A stretch of 64,000 bases of DNA from Pirellulales bacterium (GCA_022844125.1 JALHMI010000007.1:132896-196895); one strand, 5' to 3'. Counted from the first letter of the stretch, positions 55,618-63,019 are shown. Notes: a model not told the origin generated them from the letters alone. Program-made: numbers and translations.

Positions 55618-55973
55618 AGTCGGAATTCCAAACCTGCAGTGGCCTGTTGCCGTCTTGCCGATTCCTCTGACTTACTGCCTATTCTTTCCTCATTCGCTTG
55701 TCGGAGCAACGATTACCTACGCATTACCCAGGCTCCTTGAGCCCCCTAGCATGAATCGCTAGACTGGCGTTTTGCAAAGTTAGTGGACTTTTGACGATTT
55801 TGCGGCCGATAAGCCTTCGGGTTCGTCCCGCAACTGGCTCGGTCGTGTTTTTCGCGAGTGCCATTTTGCCTGCGCGGTGAGAGCTTCCGGGAAACATCAA
55901 CCGGGCCGATTGCCGTTTGGGCTAAGCAGCTCACCGGCGAACCTTTACAATTTTTGCATGCGATACAGTTTAT
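55618..55973. other. Upstream region of the ACP / FabZ / KS genes
   Basis: About 360 bp without a supported gene. It contains AT-rich patches (TTCTTTCCTCATTCGC near 55685 and TTTACAATTTTTGC near 55943) where a plus-strand promoter may lie. No operator-like palindrome is obvious. Confidence 0.4.
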
Positions 55974-55979
55974 GGAGGT
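55974..55979 (+). promoter_or_regulatory. Ribosome binding site of the acyl carrier protein gene
   Basis: GGAGGT ends 5 nt before ATG 55985. An in-frame ATG at 55958 and the longer open frame have no such site, so translation should begin at 55985. Confidence 0.8.
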
Positions 55980-55984
55980 CTGAG

Positions 55985-56374
55985 ATGGCAGCAACGAAGG
56001 AGGAAGTTTACACGAAGGTTCAGGGTGCGCTGGTTGACGCGCTCGGGGTAGATGAAGAAGAAGTCACCCCCGAAGCCCGCCTGGTGGGCGATCTCGGGGC
56101 CGAGTCGATCGACTTTCTCGACATCGTGTTCCGCCTGGAAAAGGCCTTCGACATCAAGATTCCGCGCGGCGAACTGTTCCCGGAAGACATCCTGACGAAT
56201 GCCCAATACGTGCAGAACGGCCGCGTCACGCCCGAAGGCCTCAAGCAACTTGAAGCCCGGATGCCGTTTGCCGATCTGACGAACTTTTCGGCCAATCCCG
56301 TCGTGCAGGACTTCGGCAACCTGCTGACCGTCCAAGACATGTGCCGGTATGTCGAAAGCAAGGTCGGCGCCTAA
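55985..56374 (+). CDS. Acyl carrier protein with a long internal insertion
   Basis: 129 aa, against ~78 for ordinary ACP. Helix I (TKEEVYTKVQGALVDALGV) and the phosphopantetheine site GAESIDFLDIV, with the serine at residue ~39, are normal. After KAFDIKIPRGELF there is an insertion of about 45 residues (PEDILTNAQYVQNGRVTPEGLK... FADLTNFSANPVVQDF) before the last helix (LLTVQDMCRYVESKVGA). The ACP carries acyl chains on phosphopantetheine. It is followed on the same strand by a FabZ-like dehydratase (70 bp) and a ketosynthase, forming a dedicated acyl-elongation operon. Similar long ACPs occur in planctomycetes; the insertion's role is not known to me. Confidence 0.9.
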   Translation: MAATKEEVYTKVQGALVDALGVDEEEVTPEARLVGDLGAESIDFLDIVFRLEKAFDIKIPRGELFPEDILTNAQYVQNGRVTPEGLKQLEARMPFADLTNFSANPVVQDFGNLLTVQDMCRYVESKVGA

Positions 56375-56443
56375 GGGTGAGCGGCCGCCGACGGTTCGGT
56401 GCCCGCAAGCCTCTGTTGTCTCAAGCCTAAGGCCCATTAGCCC

Positions 56444-56974
56444 ATGCGCTGGTTCTGGATCGATCGATTCACGCAGTTCGAAAGCGGACGGTCGGCGACG
56501 GCGGTGAAAAACGTCTCGCTGGCCGAAGGGCACCTGCACGATCATTTCCCAGGCGCGCCTTTGATGCCCAATTCGCTGGTCATTGAAGGGCTCGCGCAAA
56601 CCGGTGGGCTTTTGGCGGCCGAGCACAATGATTTCGAAGAACGGGTTGTACTGGCCAAGGTGGCCAAGGCCCGCTTTCATTTCTCCGCGACTCCAGGTGA
56701 CACGCTCGTTTACCAGGTCACGATTGACGATATCCACAAGGATGGAGCAATCGTTAGTGGCACGAGCCACGTGGGGCCGAGGTTGCAGGCCGAGGTGCAA
56801 TTGGTCTTCGCGCACCTCAGCGAGTCCGTGGCCGGCAGCAAATCGCTGTTCGATCCGGCCAGCCTGCTGGCGATGCTCAAGTTGCTGGGCGTGTTCGAAG
56901 TCGGACGCGACAGCCAGGGGAAGCCGCTGAATGTTCCTGCCAGCCTCCTGGCCGCGGCCGGAAACCAAGCGTAA
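56444..56974 (+). CDS. FabA/FabZ-like 3-hydroxyacyl-ACP dehydratase
   Basis: 176 aa. Hot-dog fold: a leading strand (RWFWIDRFTQFESGRSATAVKNVS), then the active-site His in GHLHDHFPGAPLMPNSLVIEGLAQTGG (HFPG...E pattern of FabZ), a long central helix and strands KARFHFSATPGDTLVYQVTI, DGAIVSGTSHV and AEVQLVFAHL. The C-terminal ~40 residues extend past ordinary FabZ. Dehydrates 3-hydroxyacyl-ACP in the cytoplasm. It lies between the ACP and the ketosynthase genes and probably works with them. Confidence 0.9.
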   Translation: MRWFWIDRFTQFESGRSATAVKNVSLAEGHLHDHFPGAPLMPNSLVIEGLAQTGGLLAAEHNDFEERVVLAKVAKARFHFSATPGDTLVYQVTIDDIHKDGAIVSGTSHVGPRLQAEVQLVFAHLSESVAGSKSLFDPASLLAMLKLLGVFEVGRDSQGKPLNVPASLLAAAGNQA

Positions 56975-56989
56975 TCGAGGGAGTTGATC

Positions 56990-58291
56990 ATGATCGGACG
57001 AGCTCAAAACCGCCGTCGCGTGGTTGTTACCGGTGTGGGTTGCATCACACCGATGGGCACCGATGTCAAAACGATCTGGGAGGGCCTCAAGCAGGGCGCC
57101 TCGGGCGTCGGTTACACCTCGATCTTCGATGCCAGCCGCTTCCCGACCAAGATCTCGGCCGAAGTCCGCAACTGGGACGTCAGCGAAGTGGGCGAAGACC
57201 TGGGCGTCTGGGAGCTGCGCGGTCGGCACACCAAGTTCGCGGCCGGCGCGGCCAAGAAAGCCGTCGTCGATGCCGGCATCCTGGATGCCAAGCTCGATCC
57301 CACCCGCTTCGGCGTGTACTTGGGCAGCGGCGAAGGTCAGCAGGACTTCCAGTGCTTTGCCCGGATGATGGCGGCCGCCCTCAAGGGTGAAGCGTTCGAC
57401 CTCGCCCTGTTCACCAAGGCCGGCCTCGAATGGCTGCACCCGACCGTTGAACTCGAGCAAGAGCCCAACATGCCGGCCGGCCACCTGGCGGCGATGTTTG
57501 GCGCTCAGGGCCCGAACGCCAACTGCCTCACCGCGTGCGCGGCCAGCAGCCAGGCGATCGGCGAAGCCGTTGAGCTGATCCGCGCGGGCGACGTCGACGT
57601 GATGCTCTCCGGCGGCACGCACAGCATGATTCACCCCTTCGGTGTGACGGGCTTTAACCTGCTCACCGCCCTCTCGACGAACAACGACGATCCGCACGGT
57701 GCCTCGCGGCCGTTCGACAAGGATCGCGATGGCTTCGTGCTCGGCGAAGGCGCTTCGATGGTCGTGCTCGAAGAACTCGAACATGCCCGCAAGCGTGGCG
57801 CCACGATCTATGGCGAGATCACAGGCTACGGCTCGACGGCCGACGCTTACCGGATCACCGACACGCATCCCGAAGGCCGCGGCGCGACGCGCTGCATCCA
57901 ACTGGCGATGGAAGATGCCGCGGTCAACCCGACGGACATCCATTACATCAATGCCCACGGCACCAGCACCACGGTCAACGATCGGGTGGAATCGCTGGCC
58001 ATCAAGAAGGCCCTGGGCGAACATGCTTACAAGGTGCCTGTTTCGAGCACCAAGAGCATGATGGGGCATCTGATCGCGGCCGCCGGCGCGACGGAGCTGA
58101 TCGTGTGCCTGCTGGCGATTCGCGACGGCGTGCTGCCGCCGACGATCAACTACCACACGCCCGATCCCGAGTGCGACCTGGATTACATTCCAAACCAGGC
58201 GCGCGAGGCTCGCTGCGAACACGCCCTGACCAACAGCTTCGGCTTTGGCGGTCAGAACGTGGCGCTGATCGCGAGCGCCTTCAAGGGCTAA
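56990..58291 (+). CDS. Beta-ketoacyl-ACP synthase (FabF-like)
   Basis: 433 aa from the ATG at 56990, preceded by GAGGGAG at ~7 nt; a TTG 6 bp upstream is not needed. Thiolase fold: VVVTGVGCITPMGTD at the start, the catalytic Cys in NCLTACAASSQAIGEA near 177, the first active His in INAHGTSTTVND near 320, and the second in KSMMGHLIAAAGATE near 357. The C-terminus has NSFGFGGQNVALI as in FabF. It condenses malonyl-ACP with an acyl chain. End of the ACP-dehydratase-ketosynthase operon; the ~370-bp element begins 45 bp after its stop. Confidence 0.94.
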   Translation: MIGRAQNRRRVVVTGVGCITPMGTDVKTIWEGLKQGASGVGYTSIFDASRFPTKISAEVRNWDVSEVGEDLGVWELRGRHTKFAAGAAKKAVVDAGILDAKLDPTRFGVYLGSGEGQQDFQCFARMMAAALKGEAFDLALFTKAGLEWLHPTVELEQEPNMPAGHLAAMFGAQGPNANCLTACAASSQAIGEAVELIRAGDVDVMLSGGTHSMIHPFGVTGFNLLTALSTNNDDPHGASRPFDKDRDGFVLGEGASMVVLEELEHARKRGATIYGEITGYGSTADAYRITDTHPEGRGATRCIQLAMEDAAVNPTDIHYINAHGTSTTVNDRVESLAIKKALGEHAYKVPVSSTKSMMGHLIAAAGATELIVCLLAIRDGVLPPTINYHTPDPECDLDYIPNQAREARCEHALTNSFGFGGQNVALIASAFKG

Positions 58292-58335
58292 GCCTGAAAT
58301 CAGGCTCCGCTGTCGGGCGATCGCTGCTCGAATTT

Positions 58336-58704
58336 TCAAAGAGCTGACGCTGCGCGCGGGAAAAAGTCTTCCGGCTGTTTCTTGCGCTCGCATTTTTCGC
58401 GCGTGTGGACTCAGAAATGCGCGCAAATGATGTTTCGGGCGCACACACACGCCCCTCTGGCGACCCTGCGGGCTTTGCATCTTCTCCAGTTTCATGGTGG
58501 CGGTTGCAGGCGTCATGGTCATGGCTCGGTCTCTATCTAATGTCGTGACCTTACCCTATCTGAAATCCTGGCCACATTTCTAGAGGTGGTGGACACCTGG
58601 GCGGTGTGCGCGGTGCGCGCGCCATCGCGGCGAGAGCCAACGACTTACGCAGCGAGCCAGCCACACACGCGGGCAAGTGCGATTCGGAATGCGAATTTTT
58701 CAGA
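58336..58704 (-). repeat. ~370-bp dispersed element, copy 2
   Basis: Minus-strand counterpart of 42865-43240. Conserved blocks (minus strand): ATCTGAAAAATTCGCA ... GTGTCCACC ... GGCCAGGATTTCAGATA on the right side, and GAAACATCATTTGCGC, CACACGCGCGAAAAATG, GAGCGCAAGAAACAGCC and CAGCTCTTTGA on the left. Copy length 369 bp against 376 bp. It stands between the ketosynthase stop and the first REPIN unit (14 bp gap). No convincing coding frame. Confidence 0.75.
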
Positions 58705-58718
58705 TGCGGGGCCGGAAA

Positions 58719-58851
58719 GTAGCAGGCACACGCCGTGTGCCGTCGCTGCAGCAAAAAAGAGCTTGCTGTTGCTAATCGGCTCGCGCGTCGGGGCATTCTC
58801 GGTGCACCGTCTTGTCCGCTCCGGTTACAGCACACGGCGTGTGCTTACTAC
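58719..58851. repeat. REPIN unit 1 (subtype A)
   Basis: 133 bp, left hairpin GGCACAC-GCC-GTGTGCC and right hairpin GCACAC-GGC-GTGTGC. The inside (TGCAGCAAAAAAGAGCTTGC, then TGCTAATCGGCTCGCG) is nearly the same as in unit 4. Confidence 0.9.
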
Positions 58852-58984
58852 GTAGCAGGCACACGCCGTGTGCCGTCGCGGGATCGGAGCAGAGCCTACC
58901 ATCGTCAGTCGGCTCGCTCGTCAGGCCGATCTCGATGCATCGTCTTTTTCACTTCGGTTACAGCACACGGCGTGTGCTTACTAC
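58852..58984. repeat. REPIN unit 2 (subtype B), contains the RAYT 3' end
   Basis: 133 bp. Inside GGGATCGGAGCAGAGCCTAC is shared with unit 6. The stop codon (58905-58907) and last ~26 codons of the RAYT gene are encoded on its minus strand. Confidence 0.9.
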
Positions 58985-59621
58985 TTTCGAGCAGATACGA
59001 CCCTGGACGCAGGCCAGCCTTGGCAGGATTCGTGGCAATATAGTCTTGAAAGTATGCGAACTGCTCAGGCGAACGAACGAGATGGTCAAAGCTCTCGGAT
59101 TGCCAGAATCGGCCTTTGCGATTCAAGCGTCGATGAATTGCGGTCGCAGTGTAATGCTTCCAAGACCGGCACTGCGCTTCGAGCTGCGTGTCGCCGATGA
59201 GGCAGACCAGCAGATGGACATGGTTGGGCATGACGACAAAGTCGCCCAGGTGGTAGCGAGTGCCATTGCCATAGCGCAGATTCTCCGCCACGATGTGCGC
59301 GAGCTCAGGATTCTCCAGCGGGCACTCGCCCTCGCCATGGTCGAGATACTCCATGAATGAGCGCGTGAACGTCCTGTGATACTCCCGCTCCGCGTCGGGC
59401 ATCGCGCGCAGCGAGGCTTGCCGACCGTCGACACGCGGATCGAGTCCGTGCTGGTGTAGCCACGTTTCGCGGCGCGCGTGCCATGACCTCAGCAATGCCT
59501 GCGGCACGGAGTCGGCCGTGCGAAAGGTGACGAAGTATGTGACGCCCGGCTGATACCAATGCGGCAGGTTGCCGTGGCGAATGACATGCTCACTCTTGCG
59601 ATCGAAGAATTCGAAGGGCAT
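58905..59621 (-). CDS. REP-associated tyrosine transposase (RAYT, Y1/HUH family)
   Basis: 238 aa from MPFEFFDR at 59621; the longer open frame upstream runs through repeat unit 3 and is not used. The N-terminus (PHWYQPGVTYFVTFRTADSV) is the usual first strand of IS200/REP-type transposases. The HUH motif is MPNHVHLL (His 134, His 136), the catalytic tyrosine is probably Tyr 194 in DYIATNPAKAGL, and GRFWQSESFDHLVR near 170-183 is the conserved WQ region. It should nick and join single-stranded REP hairpins near GTAG. Residues ~213-238 (SSKHTPCAV... and a charged end) are encoded by REPIN unit 2. Only 20 bp lie between its start and unit 3. Confidence 0.92.
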   Translation of the reverse strand: MPFEFFDRKSEHVIRHGNLPHWYQPGVTYFVTFRTADSVPQALLRSWHARRETWLHQHGLDPRVDGRQASLRAMPDAEREYHRTFTRSFMEYLDHGEGECPLENPELAHIVAENLRYGNGTRYHLGDFVVMPNHVHLLVCLIGDTQLEAQCRSWKHYTATAIHRRLNRKGRFWQSESFDHLVRSPEQFAYFQDYIATNPAKAGLRPGSYLLESSKHTPCAVTEVKKTMHRDRPDERAD

Positions 59622-59641
59622 GAGTGGGATTGTACCTGAAA

Positions 59642-59793
59642 GTAGCAGGCACACGCCGTGTGCCGTCGCTGGACCAGCGATTTGGCGACGATCTCCGAAG
59701 AGCCGGCAGCAGTAAGTCGGCTGGCTGGTCAGCCCGTCCTCGATGCGGAGCTCTTCTCCACTTCGGTTACAGCACACGGCGTGTGCTTACTAC
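59642..59793. repeat. REPIN unit 3 (152 bp, longest)
   Basis: Same terminal hairpins; the inside is 19 bp longer and unlike the others in its left half (GACCAGCGATTTGGCGACG), but ends with the common TCGATGCGGAGCTCTTCT...CTTCGGTTACAG. It is the unit just upstream of the RAYT start, so it may hold the RAYT promoter. Confidence 0.9.
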
Positions 59794-59926
59794 GTAGCAG
59801 GCACACGCCGTGTGCCGTGGCTGCAGCAAAAAAGAGCTTGCTGTTGCTAATCGGCTCGCGCGTCGGGGCATTCTCGATGCACCGTCTTTTTAACTTCGGT
59901 TACAGCACACGGCGTGTGCTTACTAC
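59794..59926. repeat. REPIN unit 4 (subtype A)
   Basis: 133 bp; nearly identical to unit 1 over the whole length, differing in about a half-dozen positions (for example GTGCCGTGGC against GTGCCGTCGC, and the stretch before the right arm). Confidence 0.9.
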
Positions 59927-60059
59927 GTAGCAGGCACACGCCGTGTGCCGTCGCTGGATCGGCACAGAGCCCGCTGTCGTCAGTCGGTTCGCTCGTCGGG
60001 GCATTCTCGGTGCACGGTCTTCGCCGCCCCGGTTGCAGCACACGGCGTGTGCTTACTAC
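59927..60059. repeat. REPIN unit 5
   Basis: 133 bp; the ends are intact, the inside (GGATCGGCACAGAGCCCGCT, then TTCTCGGTGCACGGTCTTCG) looks like a mosaic of the A and B types. The right arm reads GTTGCAGCACACGGC, with one change outside the stem. Confidence 0.9.
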
Positions 60060-60070
60060 GTTGGCTGAAA

Positions 60071-60204
60071 GTAGCAGGCACACTCCGTGTGCCGTCGCGG
60101 GATCGGAGCAGAGCCTACCATCCTGAGTCGGCTCGCTCGTCAGGGCGATCTCGATGCGGCGCTCTTCTGCGCCCCAGTTACAGCACAAGGTGTAGGCTTA
60201 CTAC
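60071..60204. repeat. REPIN unit 6 (subtype B, decaying right arm)
   Basis: 134 bp; the left hairpin has a loop change (CACACTCCGTGTG). The right arm is GCACAAGGTGTAGGC, with mismatched stem bases, so this end probably no longer works. The inside is that of unit 2 (GGGATCGGAGCAGAGCCTAC). Confidence 0.88.
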
Positions 60205-60222
60205 CTTCGAGAAAGAGACGAA

Positions 60223-60472
60223 ATGCAAGTGCGCGCATGGAGTTTGCCGCGCCGCGTGCTGGGCATCGCCGCGTCGCCACCGCTACTGCGCGAATCGCCG
60301 GTGCCGCTGGGCCGGCTGTGGGTCGAGCATCTGAACGATTGCCGCGAGCATCCGCCGAGGCCGACCGTATGGGAGTGAAGCGTGGCAGAGCAAAGTTGCC
60401 AGGCAGCTTGGGCTGGAGCACACGCTGCGCGAACGCGGGCGTCCGCAAGTTGTCGTGGAGGAGCAACCGTAA
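60223..60472 (+). pseudogene. Possible decayed coding remnant beside the array
   Basis: An ATG frame reads 51 codons (QVRAWSLPRRVLGIAASPP ... WVEHLNDCREHPPRPTVWE) to a stop at ~60376. About 25 nt later another frame reads QLGLEHTLRERGRPQVVVEEQP to a stop at 60472, protein-like in composition. A frameshifted old gene would explain both, but I recognise no family and the case is weak. No other feature is seen in 60205-60549. Confidence 0.25.
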
Positions 60473-60549
60473 TCCTGAAGTCGAAAAAGACTCCCGTTCC
60501 TCTAAAATTCCTCCCCTTCACTCTCCGCGCCGGATCCTGGAGTTGAAGA

Positions 60550-60587
60550 GGGGAAATAGAAAGCCCCCTCGGATCTCGAAGGGGCTA
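60550..60587 (-). terminator. Intrinsic terminator of the PEP-CTERM-like gene
   Basis: On the minus strand AGCCCC (60586-60581) and GGGGCT (60567-60562) pair around a 13-nt loop and are followed by TTCTATTTCC. It lies 55 bp after the stop of the gene at 60642. Confidence 0.65.
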
Positions 60588-60641
60588 GGTGAATGGCGTG
60601 TGAAGCGAGTGGCATATGCGATCGTAGTAGATTGTGCGTCT

Positions 60642-61283
60642 TTAGGATCGCGTGGCCTTGGCCCGATTCCGTAAATGCATCCCGAGTAAGCCGATCAAGC
60701 CCGTCCCAGCAAGCCAAATCGTGGAGACCTCCGGAATCGCTCGAACTTCGAGGAGAATGTCGTCAACACGGGTGGCGCCGGAAGAAAGGGAGCCGTACTG
60801 AAACGTGATCGGGCCGGTGTAGAAGTCGCTGTTCACCGACACGAGCACCTTCTCCAGAGGATTGTTCTCGATATCCAACGAGAACACCGCCGCATCGTTT
60901 GGGTCGAGCAAGCGGAACGCCGCATTGTTGACGGTATTCGTACCTCTACTACGCGAGAAACTCACCAACGATACCTCGTAGCCGGGGTCTGGCGTAAAGA
61001 AGATCTCGGATAGGGTCTGCAGGGAATTGTTGCCCAACTCGACGACGCCGAAACTTCCCGGTGTCCCGAAGTTGCTCGCTACCTGGCCAGGGTGACCTGG
61101 GTTGCCCGGACGATCGCCCACCTTGAAGAGCACCGAAAGGACGGTCGTCGATCCGTAGTTCGATGGAACGGACAGGCCGTTACTTAAGTCCTGAAAGTCC
61201 AAAAGCACGGGAGCCGCCTGGGATGAGAAGGTGGACCCAAGCACGGAAAGGCAAACCAACGAAAGCACTGAACGCGGGAGCAT
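60642..61283 (-). CDS. Exported protein with variant PEP-CTERM anchor (PEVST)
   Basis: 213 aa. A signal peptide ends near SSQAAPV (residue ~24). The middle is a beta-rich domain (VLLDFQDLSNGLSVPSNYGSTTVLSVLF, SEIFFTPDPGYEVSLVSFSRSRG, FSLDIENNPLEKVLVSVNSDFYTGPITFQYG). The C-terminus is a sorting tag: IPEVST, one hydrophobic helix (IWLAGTGLIGLLGMHL), then a basic cluster (RNRAKATRS). It differs from the standard PEP motif by Val in place of the last Pro. Such proteins are processed by exosortase and linked to the surface or extracellular matrix. No exosortase is in the window. Its mRNA has a clear terminator. Confidence 0.82.
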   Translation of the reverse strand: MLPRSVLSLVCLSVLGSTFSSQAAPVLLDFQDLSNGLSVPSNYGSTTVLSVLFKVGDRPGNPGHPGQVASNFGTPGSFGVVELGNNSLQTLSEIFFTPDPGYEVSLVSFSRSRGTNTVNNAAFRLLDPNDAAVFSLDIENNPLEKVLVSVNSDFYTGPITFQYGSLSSGATRVDDILLEVRAIPEVSTIWLAGTGLIGLLGMHLRNRAKATRS

Positions 61284-61507
61284 GAGGAACCTCTAAGCAA
61301 AAAGAGCGACTAAAGGCAGCACTAGTCACCACAGCGAGGCATTGTTGGTTGGTATCGCAGCGCACGACCGTGATCGAATAGTGCCGATGGCTGAGATGTA
61401 GTTTACAGGGGAAAATTTTGCTAGCAAACGAAATTGAGGCATTTTCACTGATTTATCAGACTGACCTACAGCAATTGGATGCGGTGACGAGACGGGAGTC
61501 TTTAACT

Positions 61508-63019
61508 CTAACCAAGCATCCGCCTCAGCACGTTCCGCGTGATCTGTTGCACACGCGGGTCGGGGCCTTGCGGTTCGGTGTAGACCTTGGGACGCACGTA
61601 GCCGGGGGGCGCACTCATGCCGTCGGCCCACCAGCAGGTGGCGGCGTTGAAGACGACGTTCCCCTTCGGCCCGGGATAGACCGTGGCGGTGTACGTGCCG
61701 CCGTTGGGGTTGCCTGCTGCCGTTTGCGTGGGGCCCGTGGCCACGACTTCTAAGCCGGGAATTTCCGCCGGGTCGCCGTGCCATTCCCAACCGATCAGCC
61801 CTGGGATGCGATCGCCGGCTTGCATGCCGGTGCCCGCGTAAATCCAGTGATCGGGCGCCGTGCAGATCCAGTCGGCGCCGCCGGTGACCGGTCCGGTGCT
61901 GTGCGCGCCGATGATTTCGTTGGCGTACGGCCGCTTGTGCTCGAGCGACTTCATGTTGACGAAATCGGCCATGCCGCCCGGCGGTCCGAATACGCCGACG
62001 CGCTGGAGGGAACGGTTGGCTTGGTCATAGATCACGCGGCCGCAGACGGCGTTGCCGGAGAAGAACCCGACGCTGACGCCGGCCTGGATCGCGGAGCGGA
62101 CGTTCTCGAACATCTCGATCGTCCAGTACTCGTCGTGGCCGACACTGAGCAGGCCTTTGGCCCGCAGCAGGCCCTGAGGATTGCGATGGGTATCGAGGTT
62201 CGAGATGTAGGAGACGTCGTAGCCTTGCTGCTCCAGCCAGAACGCGAGCGGAAACTCCCAGAGGAAGAAATCGCCGGAGCCGGTCGAAAGGGGCGCGTCG
62301 AGAATCTGGCAGTACTTGCCGTAGGGACGATTGAAGCTGATCTCCACGCCGCCGCCCCAGTACCACTCATTCTTGCCGTCGTCGTACAGCGAGAACTGCG
62401 ACGGCCAGCGATTGTAGGCCTGCCAGGTGAAGTCGCTGACTTGAAAGAGCAAGTCGGCCGAGCGGTTGTCGCGGACGACGAACGTGATGTAGCTCTGCCA
62501 ACCTTCTTTCTCCGCGGTGAGCTTGCCGACGTAGACGCCGCTTGGCCAGTCAGCGGGGATCGCGAGTTCGGTGGCCGCATCCCACTGGCAGTTACGGAGC
62601 CGCTTGGGGGCCGTGGGCGGATCGGGCTGGATAGTACCTTCGAAAGGCCCGAGCCGCGTCATGTGGCGGCCGCCATCGCCGCCGTAGTAGCCCAGCCGAT
62701 AGACGTCGATCGTGAATCGTGACGCGGGATTGGTGCTGACGAAAAACTGAATCGTCTCGCCGGCCTTCGCGCTGGCGTGCGAGCAATAGCCTTCGATCCA
62801 CGGGCAGCGGTACTTGGTCGCCGGATCGACGCCCGTTTCGGCGAGCATCCAGTCGCGCGTGCCGGGGCGAGCGTTCTCTGCGCGGATAGGACTGGTGGGT
62901 TCGGCGGCGCGCGGGGGCTCGGCGGCGCGGGCGAGTAGCGGCAGACTGGTCCAGGCCACGCCCGCTGTGCCGGCGGCTAGTTTCAAAACTTCACGCCGTG
63001 TGAATCGATCTGGGTGCAT
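61508..63019 (-). CDS. Tat-exported N,N-dimethylformamidase beta-subunit-like protein
   Basis: 503 aa. A twin-arginine signal (TRREVLKLAAGTAGVAW) shows export in the folded state. The mature part matches the large N,N-dimethylformamidase-beta-like family: IEGYCSHASAKAGETIQFFVSTNPASRFTIDVYRLGYYGGDGGR near 80-120, then WPSGVYVGKLTAEKEGWQSYITFVVRD, and GHDEYWTIEMFENVRSAIQAGVSVGFFSGN near 300. The last region resembles a glutamine-amidotransferase-like fold. The small alpha subunit is not seen. Whether it hydrolyses DMF is not known; in planctomycetes the family is large and mostly uncharacterised. It lies upstream of nothing else on its strand except the NTF2-like gene. Confidence 0.85.
   Translation of the reverse strand: MHPDRFTRREVLKLAAGTAGVAWTSLPLLARAAEPPRAAEPTSPIRAENARPGTRDWMLAETGVDPATKYRCPWIEGYCSHASAKAGETIQFFVSTNPASRFTIDVYRLGYYGGDGGRHMTRLGPFEGTIQPDPPTAPKRLRNCQWDAATELAIPADWPSGVYVGKLTAEKEGWQSYITFVVRDNRSADLLFQVSDFTWQAYNRWPSQFSLYDDGKNEWYWGGGVEISFNRPYGKYCQILDAPLSTGSGDFFLWEFPLAFWLEQQGYDVSYISNLDTHRNPQGLLRAKGLLSVGHDEYWTIEMFENVRSAIQAGVSVGFFSGNAVCGRVIYDQANRSLQRVGVFGPPGGMADFVNMKSLEHKRPYANEIIGAHSTGPVTGGADWICTAPDHWIYAGTGMQAGDRIPGLIGWEWHGDPAEIPGLEVVATGPTQTAAGNPNGGTYTATVYPGPKGNVVFNAATCWWADGMSAPPGYVRPKVYTEPQGPDPRVQQITRNVLRRMLG

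Larger units (their letters stand above)
58719..60204. mobile_element. RAYT-REPIN locus: transposase flanked by six repeat units
   Basis: Units 1 and 2 (58719-58984), the RAYT gene (58905-59621), then units 3-6 (59642-60204), all units in the same orientation. Units 1/2, 3/4 and 4/5 join with no spacer at the palindrome CTAC|GTAG; 10 bp separate units 5 and 6. Each unit begins GTAGCAGGCACACGCCGTG and ends CACGGCGTGTGCTTACTAC; these ends are inverted repeats of each other and each folds into a REP-type hairpin with 5'-GTAG. Confidence 0.85.

Noticed and set aside
55970-58522. 850-codon open frame on the minus strand opposite the ACP-dehydratase-ketosynthase genes
   Set aside because: The plus-strand genes show clear catalytic motifs and ribosome sites; the opposite frame has none and is His/Arg/Val-rich, as expected from an antisense frame in GC-rich DNA.
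59622-59777. 52-residue N-terminal extension of the RAYT
   Set aside because: It is only the translation of REPIN unit 3 (ATAHGVCLLL and similar), and homologues begin near the PHWYQPGVTYF segment.
58719-60204. CRISPR array
   Set aside because: The repeated units are ~133 bp, touch each other without unique spacers, and contain inverted ends. There are no cas genes. The RAYT gene explains them better.
60087-60674. 195-codon plus-strand frame starting in REPIN unit 6
   Set aside because: It begins inside the repeat, crosses the terminator of the convergent gene and has no motif.
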